The position numbers and the translations under genes are program-made. The notes beneath the pieces were generated by a model. It saw only the letters and a list, made by a program, of their open reading frames with translations, had not been told where the DNA came from and did not search any database. A DNA stretch of 64,000 bases from Kyrpidia spormannii (lineage in GTDB: Bacteria > Bacillota > Bacilli > Kyrpidiales > Kyrpidiaceae), in the NCBI RefSeq assembly GCF_002804065.1, contig NZ_CP024955.1, forward strand, positions 3,286,001-3,350,000, read 5' to 3'. Of this stretch, positions 20,031 to 30,510 are shown in pieces; position 1 is the first letter of the stretch, and each line of letters begins with the position of its first letter.

Positions 20031-20888
20031 TTACTGATCGTATCGATAGAATCCCCGGCCGCTCTTCTTTCCCAGCCACCCGGCGTTGACATATTTTCGC
20101 AACAGGGGGCATGGCCGGTACTTCGGATCCCCGAGACCTTCATGAAGGACTTCCAGGATGGCTAAACATGTATCCAGGCCGATAAAGTCTGCGAGCTGCA
20201 GGGGCCCCATCGGGTGGTTGGCCCCGAGTTTCATGACCGTATCCACATCCTCGGGGGCCGCTACCCCTTCATATACGCAGTAGATCGCCTCGTTGATCAT
20301 GGGAAGGAGGATACGGTTCGCGACAAAGCCGGGGTAATCGTTCACTTCCACAGGAACTTTCCCCATCTGCTCAGCAAGCTCTTTCACCGCGGCAAAGACA
20401 TCATCCCGGGTGGCGAGTCCCCGGATGACCTCCACCAGTTTCATCACCGGGACGGGGTTCATAAAATGCATCCCGATCACTTGTTCGGGCCGCTTTGTGA
20501 CGGCGGCGAGCTCGGTAATCGGCAGGGAAGACGTGTTCGAGGCGAGAATCGCCCCAGGTGGGCACAGCCGGTCGAGGGTTTCAAAGATGCCCTTTTTGAT
20601 CGTGAGGTTTTCCGTCGCCGCCTCCACGACGATGTCCACCTGAGCCCCGTCCTCCAGCCGGACGACGGGGTGAATCCGATCCAGGACCCCCTGGTGCTGA
20701 TCCGCCGTCATGCGCCCCTTTTCCACCTGGCGATCCAAGTTGGCGCGAATCCGCCCGACCCCTTTTTCCACCAGGGCTTCAGAAATATCCTGCAGCCAGA
20801 CTTCGAGTCCCGACTGGGCTGCCACTTGGGCGATTCCGCTGCCCATCTGCCCGGCTCCAACCACCAGCATTCGCCCGATATTCGCCAT
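20031..20888 (-). CDS. 3-hydroxyacyl-CoA (3-hydroxybutyryl-CoA) dehydrogenase
   Basis: NAD-dependent oxidation of 3-hydroxyacyl-CoA to 3-ketoacyl-CoA. The 285-residue single-domain-pair enzyme shows the Rossmann motif [25 protein letters not shown], the catalytic His in [15 protein letters not shown], and the C-terminal helical domain with [20 protein letters not shown] chose the ATG at 20888 (MANIGRML); an ATG nine bases upstream is only two bases from AAGGAG. Lies 19 bases downstream of the thiolase. A B. subtilis counterpart is MmgB. Confidence 0.93.
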   Translation of the reverse strand: MANIGRMLVVGAGQMGSGIAQVAAQSGLEVWLQDISEALVEKGVGRIRANLDRQVEKGRMTADQHQGVLDRIHPVVRLEDGAQVDIVVEAATENLTIKKGIFETLDRLCPPGAILASNTSSLPITELAAVTKRPEQVIGMHFMNPVPVMKLVEVIRGLATRDDVFAAVKELAEQMGKVPVEVNDYPGFVANRILLPMINEAIYCVYEGVAAPEDVDTVMKLGANHPMGPLQLADFIGLDTCLAILEVLHEGLGDPKYRPCPLLRKYVNAGWLGKKSGRGFYRYDQ

Positions 20889-20907
20889 GAATCCCATTAC
20901 TCCTTTC

Positions 20908-22098
20908 TCAAACCTCGATCAGAATGGCGTCTCCTTGGGCCGCCCCGCTGCAGATCGCGGCAATGCCAAGGCCCCCACCCCTGCGCCGAAGTTCATAAAT
21001 GAGGGTCATGAGAATCCGCGCCCCACTGGCTCCGATGGGATGCCCGAGGGCCACGGCGCCGCCATTGACATTGACCTTTTCTTCCAGGGCTTCCGGGGAC
21101 ATCTCCAAAAGCTTGGCGCTTGTCAACACCACCGCCGCAAAAGCCTCATTGAGTTCGAACAGCCGGATGTCCTCCAAGCGCCGCCCGGTTTTTTTCAGCA
21201 ACTTCTGGATTGCCAGCGCCGGGGTGGTGGCAATGTACGCCGCTTCCGCCCCGACTTCAGCGTGGCCATGGATCACGGCGAGCACTTCTTTGCCTTCCGA
21301 CCGGGCTGTCTCCTCGTCCATCAAAACCAGAGCTCCGGCCCCGTCGTTCACCCCCGGGGCATTGCCCGCCGTCACCGTCCCGTCCTTGGTGAAGACCGGC
21401 GGCAGAGCCGCCAGTTGTTCCAGGCTGGTGTTTCTCCGGGGCGCTTCATCCTGTTCCACCCGGCGGACACTCCGCTTCTCCTGAACCTCCACAGGTACGA
21501 TCTCCTCGCCCAGCCGGCCGGCGTCCATGGCAGCCACCGCCCGGCGGTGGCTGCGCAGCGCCCAGCGATCCTGGTCTTCCCGGGAGATCCCGTACTCACC
21601 GGCCACTCGGCTGCCCAGGGCCGCCATGTGCACGTCGTGAAAGGCGCACCAGAGTCCATCGTACATCATGAGATCCACCATCCGGCCGTGACCCATGCGC
21701 AACCCTTCCCGGGCTCCGAAAACGGCATAAGGAGCCTGGGACATGCTCTCCATCCCTCCGGCCACCACGGTGCGGGCGTCCCCGGCCCGGATGATCTGGT
21801 CCCCGAGGGTCACCGCCCGGAGTCCCGAAGCGCACACTTTATTGATCGTCTCCGTCGGGAGGTCCCAAGGAAGTCCCGCCAGCCGGGCCGCCTGTCGGGA
21901 CGGGATCTGGCCCGCCCCGCCCTGAAGCACCATCCCCATGATTAGTTCGTCCACCTCATCCGGGCCCACCCCTGCCCGGTCCATCGCCCCGCGAATCGCC
22001 GTGGCGCCGAGCTCCACCGCTTTTTTCGCCGCCAGTGCCCCGCCGAGCTTGCCAAAGGGCGTCCGAGCCGCCCCCACCACCGCTGTTCGCCGTGCCAC
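20908..22098 (-). CDS. Acetyl-CoA acyltransferase (thiolase)
   Basis: Thiolytic cleavage of 3-ketoacyl-CoA, or the reverse condensation of two acetyl-CoA. The 396 residues carry the acylated Cys in [12 protein letters not shown], the [15 protein letters not shown] segment, the His in [10 protein letters not shown] and the second Cys in [13 protein letters not shown]. The GTG at 22098 (VARRTAVVG) has GGGAGG about eight bases upstream; the open frame extends 41 codons further without a fitting start. Between fadF and hbd, so it acts in the same beta-oxidation route. Confidence 0.93.
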   Translation of the reverse strand: MARRTAVVGAARTPFGKLGGALAAKKAVELGATAIRGAMDRAGVGPDEVDELIMGMVLQGGAGQIPSRQAARLAGLPWDLPTETINKVCASGLRAVTLGDQIIRAGDARTVVAGGMESMSQAPYAVFGAREGLRMGHGRMVDLMMYDGLWCAFHDVHMAALGSRVAGEYGISREDQDRWALRSHRRAVAAMDAGRLGEEIVPVEVQEKRSVRRVEQDEAPRRNTSLEQLAALPPVFTKDGTVTAGNAPGVNDGAGALVLMDEETARSEGKEVLAVIHGHAEVGAEAAYIATTPALAIQKLLKKTGRRLEDIRLFELNEAFAAVVLTSAKLLEMSPEALEEKVNVNGGAVALGHPIGASGARILMTLIYELRRRGGGLGIAAICSGAAQGDAILIEV

Positions 22099-22177
22099 CC
22101 GCCATCCTCCCTCTCCGAAACGCAAACGGACCCGGGCAGGCCTTGACGTGCGCCCGCCCGGGAACCCCCGCGCGTTC

Positions 22178-24199
22178 TTAAGATTTACCGTTGACCGACT
22201 GGTCCAGCATCTCCACCACATCGAAGGTTTTCATTTCGTCGGCGACGCCCTTAGCTTTGGTCCCGTCTTCCATCATAATCAGGCAGTACGGGCAAGCGGA
22301 CGCAATGGCCTGGGCGCCGGTTTCCATCGCCTGTTCGGTGCGCATGACATTGATGCGGTTTCCATGTTTCTCTTCTTTCCACATGCCGCCGCCCCCGCCG
22401 CCGCAGCACATGCCCCGCTCCCGGCTGCGCTCCATCTCTACGAGATGGACGCCGGGGATCGATTCGAGGATAAACCTCGGGGCGTCGTACTCGCCGTTGT
22501 ACCGCCCCAGGTAGCAGGAGTCGTGGTAGGTCACGTCCATGTCCAGCTCTTTTTCCGGCTTGAGCTTTCCTTCCCGAACGAGGTCCGCCAGGAGTTGGGT
22601 GTGATGGATCACCGGCACCTCAAGGCCGAATTCCGGGTACTCGTTCTTCAAGGTGTTGAAGCAATGAGGATCTGCCGTGATGATCTTTTTGAACTTATAG
22701 TTCTTCAGAGATTCCACGTTCTGCTCGGCCATCTGTTGGAAGAGAAACTCGTTGCCGAGCCGCCGGGCCGATTCGCCGCAACATTCTTCGGCGCTGCCGA
22801 GGATGGCAAAATCCACCCCGGCTTTCTGCAGGAGACCCACCAGGGTCCGGGCCACCTTGTTGTTTCGGTCGTCGTAAGAGGCGGCACACCCTGCATAGTA
22901 CAGGTATTCCACCTCTTCCCCTTCTTCAAGGACTCGCACGTCGAGACCTTCCGCCCAATCCCCCCGGCTGGAGCGGCTGCGCCCCCAAGGGTTCCCTTGG
23001 CGCTCGAGGTTGTTCAGGGCCCGGCTGACCTCCGGTTCCATTTTACCTTCTGTGAGCACCAGATACCGACGCAGGTCGATGATTTTATCGACGTGCTCGT
23101 TGAAGACCGGGCAGGCTTCCTCACAAGCCCGGCAGGTGGTACAAGCCCAGATCTCGTCCTCGGTGTACACGTCCCCGATTAGAGACGGAATCTCGGTGGC
23201 CACCGCCACTTCGGCGTCCCCCGCCCCGGCCCCGGCTGCAGCCATCTGCCGCTGGGCCAAAAGGGTGTCCCCGACCTGCACAAGATGATCCCTCATCTTG
23301 AGAATCAGATATTTTGGCGACAAGGGTTTGCCGCTGAGCGTAGCCGGGCAATTGACGTGACACCGGCCGCACTCGGTACAAGCGTACCCGTCGAGGAGCT
23401 GCTTCCACGTGAACTGGTCCACCCGGCCGACCCCGAACTCCTCCACCGACTCGTCCTCCAGGTCGAGGGTCTTCAACTTGCCCGGCGAGCGGAGTTTGCG
23501 AAAATAGACATTAAACGGCGCCGCGATCATATGGAGGTGCTTGGACCGGGGAATATACACGAGAAACCCGAGCAAGGTCAGAATGTGCACCCAGACGAAG
23601 ACCTCGTGGAATCCCCGCAACACACCCGGCGACCCGCCGGCAAATACGGTCCCAAGCCACGTGGCGATGGGAATCGCCGCACTCGGAGCCTCTTCATGGA
23701 GGGCGATCTGAAGGCCGCTCACCAGCAGATCCGAGATCACCAATATCGTGATGAGTCCGAGAATCACCCCGGCCTCAATGGAAATGTCGAGGCGCATGGG
23801 CTGCAATACGTACCGGCGATAGAAAGCCACGCCGATGGCCGCCAGCACCAATAAGGAGAACAGTTCGTGCAAAAACGCAAACCAAGACCATTCCCCATAG
23901 GGCAAGTGCACGCCAAAGTACTGATAGGCGATAAAATCCAAGGTGCCAAAGGAAAGGATGATAAATCCCCAGAAAATCACAAAATGCCCCAGCCCCGCCG
24001 GTTCGGCGATCACCTTCCCCTGGGCGAGGACGTACTTCAGAAAACTCTTGATGCGTTCTCCCGTGTTATCCGTCCGGTCCTCCTCGGCGCCCAAACGAAG
24101 ATACCGATAGCGCTTCGAGAAAGCCGTCCAAAAGAGGTACACGGAGGTCACGAGGAGCGCCAGAAAGATCACGATGCGCAGGACCGCTAACGCTGCCAC
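22178..24199 (-). CDS. fadF: FadF-type membrane Fe-S oxidoreductase (electron-transfer flavoprotein:menaquinone)
   Basis: A 673-residue respiratory protein. Residues 1-215 hold about six transmembrane helices like the NarI cytochrome b subunit, with candidate heme histidines at 72, 111, 201 and 205. Two ferredoxin-type 4Fe-4S motifs follow: Cys274, 277, 280, 284 and Cys353, 356, 359, 363. Then two CCG domains, around Cys438/473/474 and Cys562/598/599, as in heterodisulfide reductase HdrB. B. subtilis FadF (YwjF) beside acdA has this design. The family is thought to pass electrons from acyl-CoA dehydrogenases through ETF to menaquinone. First gene of the cluster. Confidence 0.92.
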   Translation of the reverse strand: MAALAVLRIVIFLALLVTSVYLFWTAFSKRYRYLRLGAEEDRTDNTGERIKSFLKYVLAQGKVIAEPAGLGHFVIFWGFIILSFGTLDFIAYQYFGVHLPYGEWSWFAFLHELFSLLVLAAIGVAFYRRYVLQPMRLDISIEAGVILGLITILVISDLLVSGLQIALHEEAPSAAIPIATWLGTVFAGGSPGVLRGFHEVFVWVHILTLLGFLVYIPRSKHLHMIAAPFNVYFRKLRSPGKLKTLDLEDESVEEFGVGRVDQFTWKQLLDGYACTECGRCHVNCPATLSGKPLSPKYLILKMRDHLVQVGDTLLAQRQMAAAGAGAGDAEVAVATEIPSLIGDVYTEDEIWACTTCRACEEACPVFNEHVDKIIDLRRYLVLTEGKMEPEVSRALNNLERQGNPWGRSRSSRGDWAEGLDVRVLEEGEEVEYLYYAGCAASYDDRNNKVARTLVGLLQKAGVDFAILGSAEECCGESARRLGNEFLFQQMAEQNVESLKNYKFKKIITADPHCFNTLKNEYPEFGLEVPVIHHTQLLADLVREGKLKPEKELDMDVTYHDSCYLGRYNGEYDAPRFILESIPGVHLVEMERSRERGMCCGGGGGGMWKEEKHGNRINVMRTEQAMETGAQAIASACPYCLIMMEDGTKAKGVADEMKTFDVVEMLDQSVNGKS

Positions 24200-24229
24200 A
24201 TCTCAACCCCCCTATAATCAACGGCCTGT

Positions 24230-24239
24230 AACGACCGTT
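24230..24239. promoter_or_regulatory. Operator-like core AACGACCGTT upstream of fadF
   Basis: Ten-base AACG-AC-CGTT palindrome core, 31-40 bases before the fadF start. It shares the AACGnnCGTT form with 19842-19851 before acd2. The flanks here are less symmetric. Confidence 0.45.
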
Positions 24240-24266
24240 CGTTTTCTTCCCTTCAACACTTTGCCT

Positions 24267-24300
24267 GGTTAAAATGAATGATTCACCATTCATTTTAACC
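24267..24300. promoter_or_regulatory. FadR-like operator upstream of fadF (14-bp perfect inverted repeat)
   Basis: GGTTAAAATGAATG and CATTCATTTTAACC are perfect 14-base arms around ATTCAC. The inner 18 bases, TGAATGATTCACCATTCA, follow the outer halves of the B. subtilis FadR box (TGAATGA...CATTCA). Located 68-101 bases before fadF. FadR is a TetR-family repressor released by long-chain acyl-CoA. Confidence 0.65.
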
Positions 24301-24418
24301 GTCCCCTCACTTTTGGGCAATGGGTTGTCTTGGAACAAGCCAGAAAAAACCGAGGTGTCGGTCCCGGCCCGATGTGCGGAAACAGTTCGGCAATTCACGC
24401 ACATGGCCCTGCTCCCGC

Positions 24419-24751
24419 TCAGCGAGAAGATCCCCGGCGGCGGGTCTTCGGCGCCCCCTGAGCGGAACCTCCCACGCCCCGGGATGACCCTCCCGCCTCC
24501 CGACGCGGGTTCGATCCGGGACCCGGTGGCGACCCGGAGGAAGCCGGCTTTTTCCCCGACGGTCCTTCTTCGGTCAATACCCGGATGCGCTGCCGGAGCC
24601 GCCCGCCGATCTGCCCGCACACCTTGGACGGAAATCCTCCCCAGTAGCCATCCACCGGAGGTTTCACCCCGAGTTCCCGGGCCAACTCCCACTTCATCCG
24701 CTCCATCATTTGCCGCCGCCGAAGCTCGTCCGGGTCGCGTGATGGATCCAC
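24419..24751 (-). CDS. Small acid-soluble spore protein, alpha/beta-like, with long basic tail
   Basis: A 110-residue product. Its core (about residues 8-58) has MKWELARELGV, a DGYWGG turn, and IGGRLRQRIRVL, the two-helix pattern of alpha/beta-type SASPs that coat and protect spore DNA. From about residue 62 a tail rich in Gly, Ser, Pro, Lys and Arg follows, absent from usual SASPs of 60-95 residues. GTG start at 24751 with GAAGGAGG upstream. It lies 13 bases after the argS stop, so a forespore promoter would have to be inside argS. The tail could be real or reflect a frame change near the 3' end. Confidence 0.7.
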   Translation of the reverse strand: MDPSRDPDELRRRQMMERMKWELARELGVKPPVDGYWGGFPSKVCGQIGGRLRQRIRVLTEEGPSGKKPASSGSPPGPGSNPRREAGGSSRGVGGSAQGAPKTRRRGSSR

Positions 24752-24764
24752 CCCGATCCCTCCT

Positions 24765-26438
24765 TCACATCTGTTCCGGCGCCGCCACGCCCAGAAGATC
24801 GAGCCCCACCCGGAGAGTCCATTGAACGCCACGCACCAGCGCCAGCCGGGCCACCTCGATCTCCGGCGCCTCGCCGAGGACCCGGCAGCTCGTATAAAAA
24901 CTGTGGAATCTCTTTGCCAGTTCCTCCAGGTAGTGCACAATATGGTGGGGCGCATAAGCCGCAGCGGCGCCTTCCACCTCGGCGGGAAAGTTGCCCAGCC
25001 ATTTGAGGAGATCCACCTCCGGCTCCCTGCGCAACACCTGAAGGTTCGCCGATTCCGCCGCCTGGTCCACATCCGGGTACCCCCGTTCGGAGGCTTGGCG
25101 CAAGATCGAACAGATTCGGGCGTGGGCGTACTGGACATAATACACCGGATTCTCGTTCGATTGGGACACCGCTAAATCGAGGTCAAAGTCGATGTGGCTG
25201 TCATTGCTGCGGCGCAGGAGAAAATACCGGGCCGCATCCACCCCCACTTCGTCCATGAGTTCCGCCATCGTCACCGCGTTTCCCGTCCGCTTGGACATGC
25301 GCACCTGTTCCCCGTTGCGGTAGAGGGCCACCAATTGGCACAGCCGCACCACCAGCCGTTCCGGATCCCCGCCCAGGGCGGCCACCGCCGCCTTCATCCG
25401 ACCGACATAGCCGTGGTGATCCTGTCCCCAGACGTCGATCAACCGGTCAAATCCCCTTTCCAATTTGTCCCGGTGGTACGCGATATCCGGTGTCAAATAC
25501 GTATAGGACCCGTCCGATTTGATCAAAACCCGGTCTTTGTCGTCCCCGAAGGCTGCGGAACGGAACCACAGAGCCCCATCCGCCTCGTACACCCACCCCC
25601 GGCGCCGGAGCTCTTCGACAGTTTCCTCCACCGCACCCGATTCGTAAAGCGAACGTTCGCTAAACCAGCGGTCAAAGCGCACCCGGAATCGGGCCAAATC
25701 ATCCCGAATCTGCTGCAACATCGCTTCGAGGCCCTTTTGTTTCAGCGCCTCATATCGCTTCTCCTCCGACATCTTGGCGTATCGATCGCCCTCCTCCCGA
25801 ACCAGCCGTTCGGCCAGCTCCACCACGTCCCGGCCATAATACCCATCTTCCGGCATGGGCACGTCCCGCCCCAATGCTTGAAAATACCGGGCCTCCAGGG
25901 ATTTGGCGAGATTGTGCACCTGATTTCCCGCATCGTTAATGTAATATTCCCGCTGGACCTCGTATCCGTCCCATTCGAGAATTCGGCAGAGGGCGTCGCC
26001 GTAGGCTGCTCCCCGGGCGTGGCCGATGTGCAGCCGGCCGGTGGGGTTGGCGCTGACAAACTCCACCTGCACCCGGCTCCCCCGGGGTACGGCCCTGCGG
26101 CCGTAGGCGCCCTTCTCCTTTAGCACCTCCCGCAAGATGTCGTCCAAATACCCGGTGTCCAGGTAAAAATTCAAAAATCCCGGCCCGGCCACCTCCACCC
26201 GCTCTACCCCGGCAGCCCGACAGTCCAGGGTTTCGGCCAATTGCTGGGCCAACGCCCTCGGTGGCTGCCGCACCTCCTTGGCGAGCTGCATGGCCGTATT
26301 CGAAGAATAGTCGCCGTGACGCTTGTCCCGGGGCACCTCAAGATGCACCAGGTCCGCCTCTACGGAGAGACCGCAGCGACCGGCGGCGGCGGCCAACTCC
26401 CGGCGCAGTTTCTCTTGCACGTTGTGTAGGGTCGACAT
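24765..26438 (-). CDS. argS: Arginyl-tRNA synthetase
   Basis: Class I synthetase that charges tRNA-Arg in the cytoplasm. The 557 residues include the N-terminal Add-1 domain, VEFVSANPTGRLHIGHARGA with the HIGH motif, the KMSKS variant VRMSKRTGNAVT and the C-terminal DALR anticodon-binding domain. ATG start with AAAGGAG upstream. Located between speB and the SASP gene, all on the minus strand. No T-box leader was recognised upstream. Confidence 0.96.
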   Translation of the reverse strand: MSTLHNVQEKLRRELAAAAGRCGLSVEADLVHLEVPRDKRHGDYSSNTAMQLAKEVRQPPRALAQQLAETLDCRAAGVERVEVAGPGFLNFYLDTGYLDDILREVLKEKGAYGRRAVPRGSRVQVEFVSANPTGRLHIGHARGAAYGDALCRILEWDGYEVQREYYINDAGNQVHNLAKSLEARYFQALGRDVPMPEDGYYGRDVVELAERLVREEGDRYAKMSEEKRYEALKQKGLEAMLQQIRDDLARFRVRFDRWFSERSLYESGAVEETVEELRRRGWVYEADGALWFRSAAFGDDKDRVLIKSDGSYTYLTPDIAYHRDKLERGFDRLIDVWGQDHHGYVGRMKAAVAALGGDPERLVVRLCQLVALYRNGEQVRMSKRTGNAVTMAELMDEVGVDAARYFLLRRSNDSHIDFDLDLAVSQSNENPVYYVQYAHARICSILRQASERGYPDVDQAAESANLQVLRREPEVDLLKWLGNFPAEVEGAAAAYAPHHIVHYLEELAKRFHSFYTSCRVLGEAPEIEVARLALVRGVQWTLRVGLDLLGVAAPEQM

Positions 26439-26478
26439 GTCGCAAACTCCTTTCCTTCCTCCCGGCCGCCGACAGTTC

Positions 26479-27360
26479 TCAGCGGGTCGCCGGAACCACC
26501 GTGAGAAGAACCTCTCGAATCACTTTGGCCGCCAGGATCTGGGTCTGCTCCGTCGGATCCAGGGGCGGGGAGACCTCGACCAAGTCGAAGCCCACCACCT
26601 TCAACCCAGCTAGATAGTGGATCGCTCTCAGCAATTCAGACGAAGAGATCCCTCCGGGCTCCGCGGTGCCCGTCCCTGGAGCAAAAGCCGGGTCGACGAC
26701 ATCAATGTCCACGGTGACGTAGATCGGCCGGTCCACCCATTGCTCCCGGGCTTCGGTCAAACCCGGGAGCACTTCGAACGGATAAAAATGGGTATGGTTT
26801 CTGGCAAACTCGAATTCTTCTCTCGGGCCCGACCGAATCCCGAACTGCCACACCCGCTCCCCGCCCAGCCGTTCCACCGCCCTGCGCATCACCGAAGCGT
26901 GAGAAAAGCGTTGTCCCTCGTACTCCTCCCGGAGATCCCCATGGGCGTCCAGTTGAACGAGCACGAGATCGGGATATCGATCGGCCGCCGCTTGAATGGC
27001 GCCCCAGCTAACCAGGTGTTCCCCGCCGAGCCCCACAGCGATCTTCTCATCCGCCAGGATCCGCCCCACCGTTTCGCGAATTCTCTCCAGGCTCTGGGCG
27101 GCATTGCCAAATGGGAGGGGAATGTCTCCGGCATCGTAGTAAAGGATCTCTCCTAAATCGCGGTTCAGATAAGGAGAGTACTCTTCCAGCCCGACGGACA
27201 CCTCCCGAATCCGCCGGGGTCCCAGTCTCGCCCCGGGTCGGAAGGACACGGTCCAGTCCATGGGCATGCCGTAGATAACCGCCCTGGCCTCGGTGTAGTC
27301 CGGGCTCGCCCCCAGAAACGCCTCTCCGCTGAATGCCGGGTCAAAGCGGATCGCTTTCAT
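26479..27360 (-). CDS. speB: Agmatinase
   Basis: Mn-dependent ureohydrolase that turns agmatine into putrescine and urea. The 293-residue product has the metal ligands in [19 protein letters not shown] and [20 protein letters not shown]. The start ATG overlaps the speE stop (ATGA), so translation is coupled. With speE this gives the arginine-decarboxylase route to spermidine; the decarboxylase speA is not in the window. Confidence 0.93.
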   Translation of the reverse strand: MKAIRFDPAFSGEAFLGASPDYTEARAVIYGMPMDWTVSFRPGARLGPRRIREVSVGLEEYSPYLNRDLGEILYYDAGDIPLPFGNAAQSLERIRETVGRILADEKIAVGLGGEHLVSWGAIQAAADRYPDLVLVQLDAHGDLREEYEGQRFSHASVMRRAVERLGGERVWQFGIRSGPREEFEFARNHTHFYPFEVLPGLTEAREQWVDRPIYVTVDIDVVDPAFAPGTGTAEPGGISSSELLRAIHYLAGLKVVGFDLVEVSPPLDPTEQTQILAAKVIREVLLTVVPATR

Positions 27361-28187
27361 CGGGCAAGCAGCTCCTCGACAAAGCGAGGCAGGGCAAAAG
27401 ACGCCCCGTGAACCTCCGGGGTGTAGTACCGGGTTTCGATGGCCGTTTCGTCTTGCCCTTCCGCCTGCAGGGGATCAGGCCCCTTTGATCCCAATGTAAA
27501 ACTCCACATCCCCGTGGGATAGGTGGGCACCGGCGCCAGATAAAGCCGCGTCACCGGATAGATCGAAGCAATATCCCGCCAGACCCGGGAAATCAGGGCC
27601 GCGTTGAAAAGCGGGGACTCCGTCTGGGCCACAAACACCCCTCCGGGCCGAAGCGCCTCATAGATTCCCTCGTAAAATTCCCGGGCAAACAACCCTTCCG
27701 CCGGCCCAATGGGTTCTGTGGAATCCACGAGAATCACGTCGTAGGTGTCCTTGTTGGCCTTGACGTGGGCGATCCCATCCCCCACCTCGATCTCCACCCG
27801 GGGATCGGCGAACCCTCGAGAAAGTGCCGGAAAATATTCTTTGGATACGGCAATAACCCGCTCGTCAATTTCCGCCAGCACAGCCCTCTCCACCCGGGGA
27901 TGTTTCACCACCTCGCGAATCGTACCCCCATCTCCCCCGCCGATCACCAACACTTGCTTCGGATCGGGGTGGGTAAACAGCGGTACATGGGCGATCATTT
28001 CATGGTAGATAAATTCATCCCGGTCGGTGCACATCACCATGCCATCCAATACCAGCATTCTTCCGTATTCCACCGTCTCAAGCACATCGATTCGCTGATA
28101 CGGAGTCCGCTCGGTATGCAAAGTCCTGGACACCTTGGCGGTAATCCCGAAGTTTTCCGTTTGTTTTTCGGTAAACCAGAGCTCCAT
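27357..28187 (-). CDS. speE: Spermidine synthase
   Basis: Aminopropyltransferase making spermidine from putrescine and decarboxylated S-adenosylmethionine. The 276 residues show [18 protein letters not shown], the SAM-like-cofactor site [13 protein letters not shown], the acidic [14 protein letters not shown], and the catalytic Asp in [16 protein letters not shown]. It is first in the speE-speB pair. A -10 TATAAT lies upstream at 28239-28244, in the intergenic region shared with the divergent PBP gene. Confidence 0.95.
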   Translation of the reverse strand: MELWFTEKQTENFGITAKVSRTLHTERTPYQRIDVLETVEYGRMLVLDGMVMCTDRDEFIYHEMIAHVPLFTHPDPKQVLVIGGGDGGTIREVVKHPRVERAVLAEIDERVIAVSKEYFPALSRGFADPRVEIEVGDGIAHVKANKDTYDVILVDSTEPIGPAEGLFAREFYEGIYEALRPGGVFVAQTESPLFNAALISRVWRDIASIYPVTRLYLAPVPTYPTGMWSFTLGSKGPDPLQAEGQDETAIETRYYTPEVHGASFALPRFVEELLAR

Positions 28188-28238
28188 GGGACACGTCCTT
28201 TCCGGGGCACCCCCCGCTGACCCTTGTTAGACGTAGGT

Positions 28239-28244
28239 ATTATA
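28239..28244 (-). promoter_or_regulatory. -10 element of a speE promoter
   Basis: Perfect TATAAT on the minus strand, with ACC extending the symmetry (GGTATAATACC). Upstream TTGTCC is 15 bases away, a short spacer. The leader to speE would be about 45 bases. Confidence 0.45.
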
Positions 28245-28372
28245 CCAGAACACAGGCGCGGACAACGCATTCTCCCCCGCCGAGGCCAGGTTCTGAATGA
28301 TGGGACGGTAATGACAGTTTGCACCGGCGATACGGCGCCCATACTGGGAATATGGAAAGGCGGGGAGGCGTT

Positions 28373-30463
28373 GTGAATCGTTTATCCGATCTTCCTGTTC
28401 CCTCGAATTCTTCCGCGCCGTCCCCGGGGTCCCTGCCTCCCCTGGGGCGGCCTGGCCGCAATCCGATCAGACGAACGTGGAGAATATGGTTGGCCGCGGC
28501 CGTCATGGGAATCGGCCTGGCCGGCTTGGCGGTGCTTTACCTGCGTTTCGCACCCCTGCCCCCGGGCGGGGATACGCGCCCGACGGTGGTCTACGGGGCG
28601 GACGGATCGGTTATCGCACAGTTGTACGGCGGGACGGACCAACGAGACTATGTGCCCTTAACCCGCATTCCCACGGCGATGAAAGAAGCGGTCATCGCCT
28701 CGGAAGACGCCCAGTTCTATCAACACGGAGGCCTCAACTGGCGGGGTATCCTCCGGGCGCTTTGGGTCGACATCCGGGAAGGGGCGACCGTCCAAGGCGG
28801 TTCCACCATCACCCAACAGTTGGTCAAGAACCTGTATCTTACCCAGGACCGCACGTGGACCCGAAAGATCCACGAAGCCATCCTGGCCCTGCAGTTTGAG
28901 ATGCACGCCTCCAAGGATGAGATCCTGGAACGCTACCTCAATTCCATCTATTTTGGTCACGGCGCCACGGGGGTGGGGGAGGCTTCTTTGACGTATTTTG
29001 GCAAGCCCGTGGGGTCCCTGGATCTGGCCCAGTGTGCCCTGTTGGCGGGGCTGCCCCGGGGACCGAGTGTGTACGATCCGATCCAGCATTTTCAAGCGGC
29101 GAAAGAACGGCAAAAGCAGGTACTGGACGCGATGGTGCGGGCGGGGATGATCAGTCAGGCGGAGGCGGACCGGGCTTGGCGAGAACCCCTTGCGTTGGCC
29201 CGGCAGCCCGCCCCGGACCGGCCTGCGCCGTATTTTCTGGATGATGTCAGCCGGGAGCTCAGCTCTGGGTACGATGTGCCGGAATCGGCCTTGGCCAAAG
29301 GGGGGCTCTCCATCTACGCCACACTGGACCCGAAGCTTCAGCGCCTGGCGGAGGAAGCTGTAGCCCGGGCGATTCCAAAGGGAAGTGGCCTTCAAGCCGC
29401 CTTCGTGGCATTGGATCCCCACACCGGGGACGTCAAGGCCTGGGTGGGAGGAACAGATTATAGAACCAGCTCCTATGACCGAGTACTCGCCCGGAGGCAG
29501 CCGGGCTCGTCCTTTAAGCCCATTTTGTATCTCACGGCTCTGCATCGGGGGATGACCCCCACCACGTCCTTTGTCAGCGAACCGACGACGGTCACCTACG
29601 GACATGGGCAAACCTACGAGGTACACAACTATGCCAATCATTATTTATATCGCCCGGTGGCGATGAGAGAGGCCATCGCCCGGTCGGACAATGTGTACGC
29701 CGTAGACACCATCATGAAAGTGGGCCCCCAAGCCGTGGTGGAGATGGCCCGGCAACTCGGCATCACCGAGCCTTTGAAGCCCTATCCATCCTTGGCGCTC
29801 GGCACACTCCCGGTGTCTCCCCTGGACTTGGCCCGGGCGTACGCGGCGATTGCCAACGGAGGAGTGCAGGTGACGCCCCGGATGGTTCGGGAAGTGCTGG
29901 ATTCCCAAGGCCGGGTTCTGGAGGTGATCGATCCGAAGACCACCCCGGTCACCGATCCCCAGCGGACGTTCATTCTGACGGATCTCATGAAAAGCGTATT
30001 CGGGCCGGAGGGAACCGGGGCGCGGGTGGCCCGGGAACTGGAGGGCCGGCCCCTGGCGGCAAAAACCGGATCCACGGATACCGACGCCTGGATGGCGGGA
30101 TTCTCTCCGAATCTGGTGGCAGTGGCCTGGGTGGGGTACGACAAGGACCGGCTCCTTTCCCCCGCGGAATCGACCCTGGCTTCCCAAATCTGGGCGGATT
30201 TTATGAGCAAAGCTGTGGCGCCGGGAACCCCGGATTTTCCGGTTCCCCCCGGGTTGGTCCGGGCGGCGGTGGATCCCCTGTCCGGTGAGTTGGCCACCGA
30301 AAACTGCCCCAGGGTGGAGTGGGATTATTTTGTAAAAGGGACAGAGCCCATGGAGGTGTGCTCTTTGCACGGAAGTCCACCTCACCCACCAGGGTCCCAA
30401 GGGGAAACGAGAACGCCCTTTGATCACTTGTGGGATTGGTTTCAGGGCCGCTCCCGCCGGTGA
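28373..30463 (+). CDS. Class A penicillin-binding protein (transglycosylase-transpeptidase)
   Basis: A 696-residue membrane-anchored peptidoglycan synthase. After a Pro/Ser-rich start and one transmembrane helix (about 37-57), the GT51 domain shows the catalytic Glu111 in SEDAQFYQHGG, GGSTITQQLVKNL and RKIHEAILALQFE. The transpeptidase domain has the acyl-serine S379-SFK, ARSDNVYA and KTGST at about 564. GTG start with GGGGAGG upstream. Size and context resemble PbpG/PBP2d, a sporulation-related PBP of Bacillus next to speE-speB (ywhE-speE-speB), so a role in spore germ-cell wall is likely but inferred. Confidence 0.93.
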   Translation: MNRLSDLPVPSNSSAPSPGSLPPLGRPGRNPIRRTWRIWLAAAVMGIGLAGLAVLYLRFAPLPPGGDTRPTVVYGADGSVIAQLYGGTDQRDYVPLTRIPTAMKEAVIASEDAQFYQHGGLNWRGILRALWVDIREGATVQGGSTITQQLVKNLYLTQDRTWTRKIHEAILALQFEMHASKDEILERYLNSIYFGHGATGVGEASLTYFGKPVGSLDLAQCALLAGLPRGPSVYDPIQHFQAAKERQKQVLDAMVRAGMISQAEADRAWREPLALARQPAPDRPAPYFLDDVSRELSSGYDVPESALAKGGLSIYATLDPKLQRLAEEAVARAIPKGSGLQAAFVALDPHTGDVKAWVGGTDYRTSSYDRVLARRQPGSSFKPILYLTALHRGMTPTTSFVSEPTTVTYGHGQTYEVHNYANHYLYRPVAMREAIARSDNVYAVDTIMKVGPQAVVEMARQLGITEPLKPYPSLALGTLPVSPLDLARAYAAIANGGVQVTPRMVREVLDSQGRVLEVIDPKTTPVTDPQRTFILTDLMKSVFGPEGTGARVARELEGRPLAAKTGSTDTDAWMAGFSPNLVAVAWVGYDKDRLLSPAESTLASQIWADFMSKAVAPGTPDFPVPPGLVRAAVDPLSGELATENCPRVEWDYFVKGTEPMEVCSLHGSPPHPPGSQGETRTPFDHLWDWFQGRSRR

Positions 30464-30466
30464 TTG

Positions 30467-30495
30467 TTGACGCAAGTCGCCGGTTCCAGTATGGT
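30467..30495 (+). promoter_or_regulatory. Promoter of the aminotransferase gene
   Basis: TTGACG and TATGGT separated by 17 bases, immediately after the PBP stop. About 57 bases before the start codon. Confidence 0.55.
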
Positions 30496-30510
30496 AAGGG
30501 CAAAGAAGCA

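Noticed and set aside
24066-24692. Minus-strand frame over the fadF promoter region
   Set aside because: It reads through the operator region and the SASP 3' part in a wrong frame with no motif.
25657-25670. Palindrome AGCGAACGTTCGCT inside argS
   Set aside because: It is in conserved coding sequence; it lacks the spacer of LexA boxes and the AACGnnCGTT form of the fatty-acid sites.
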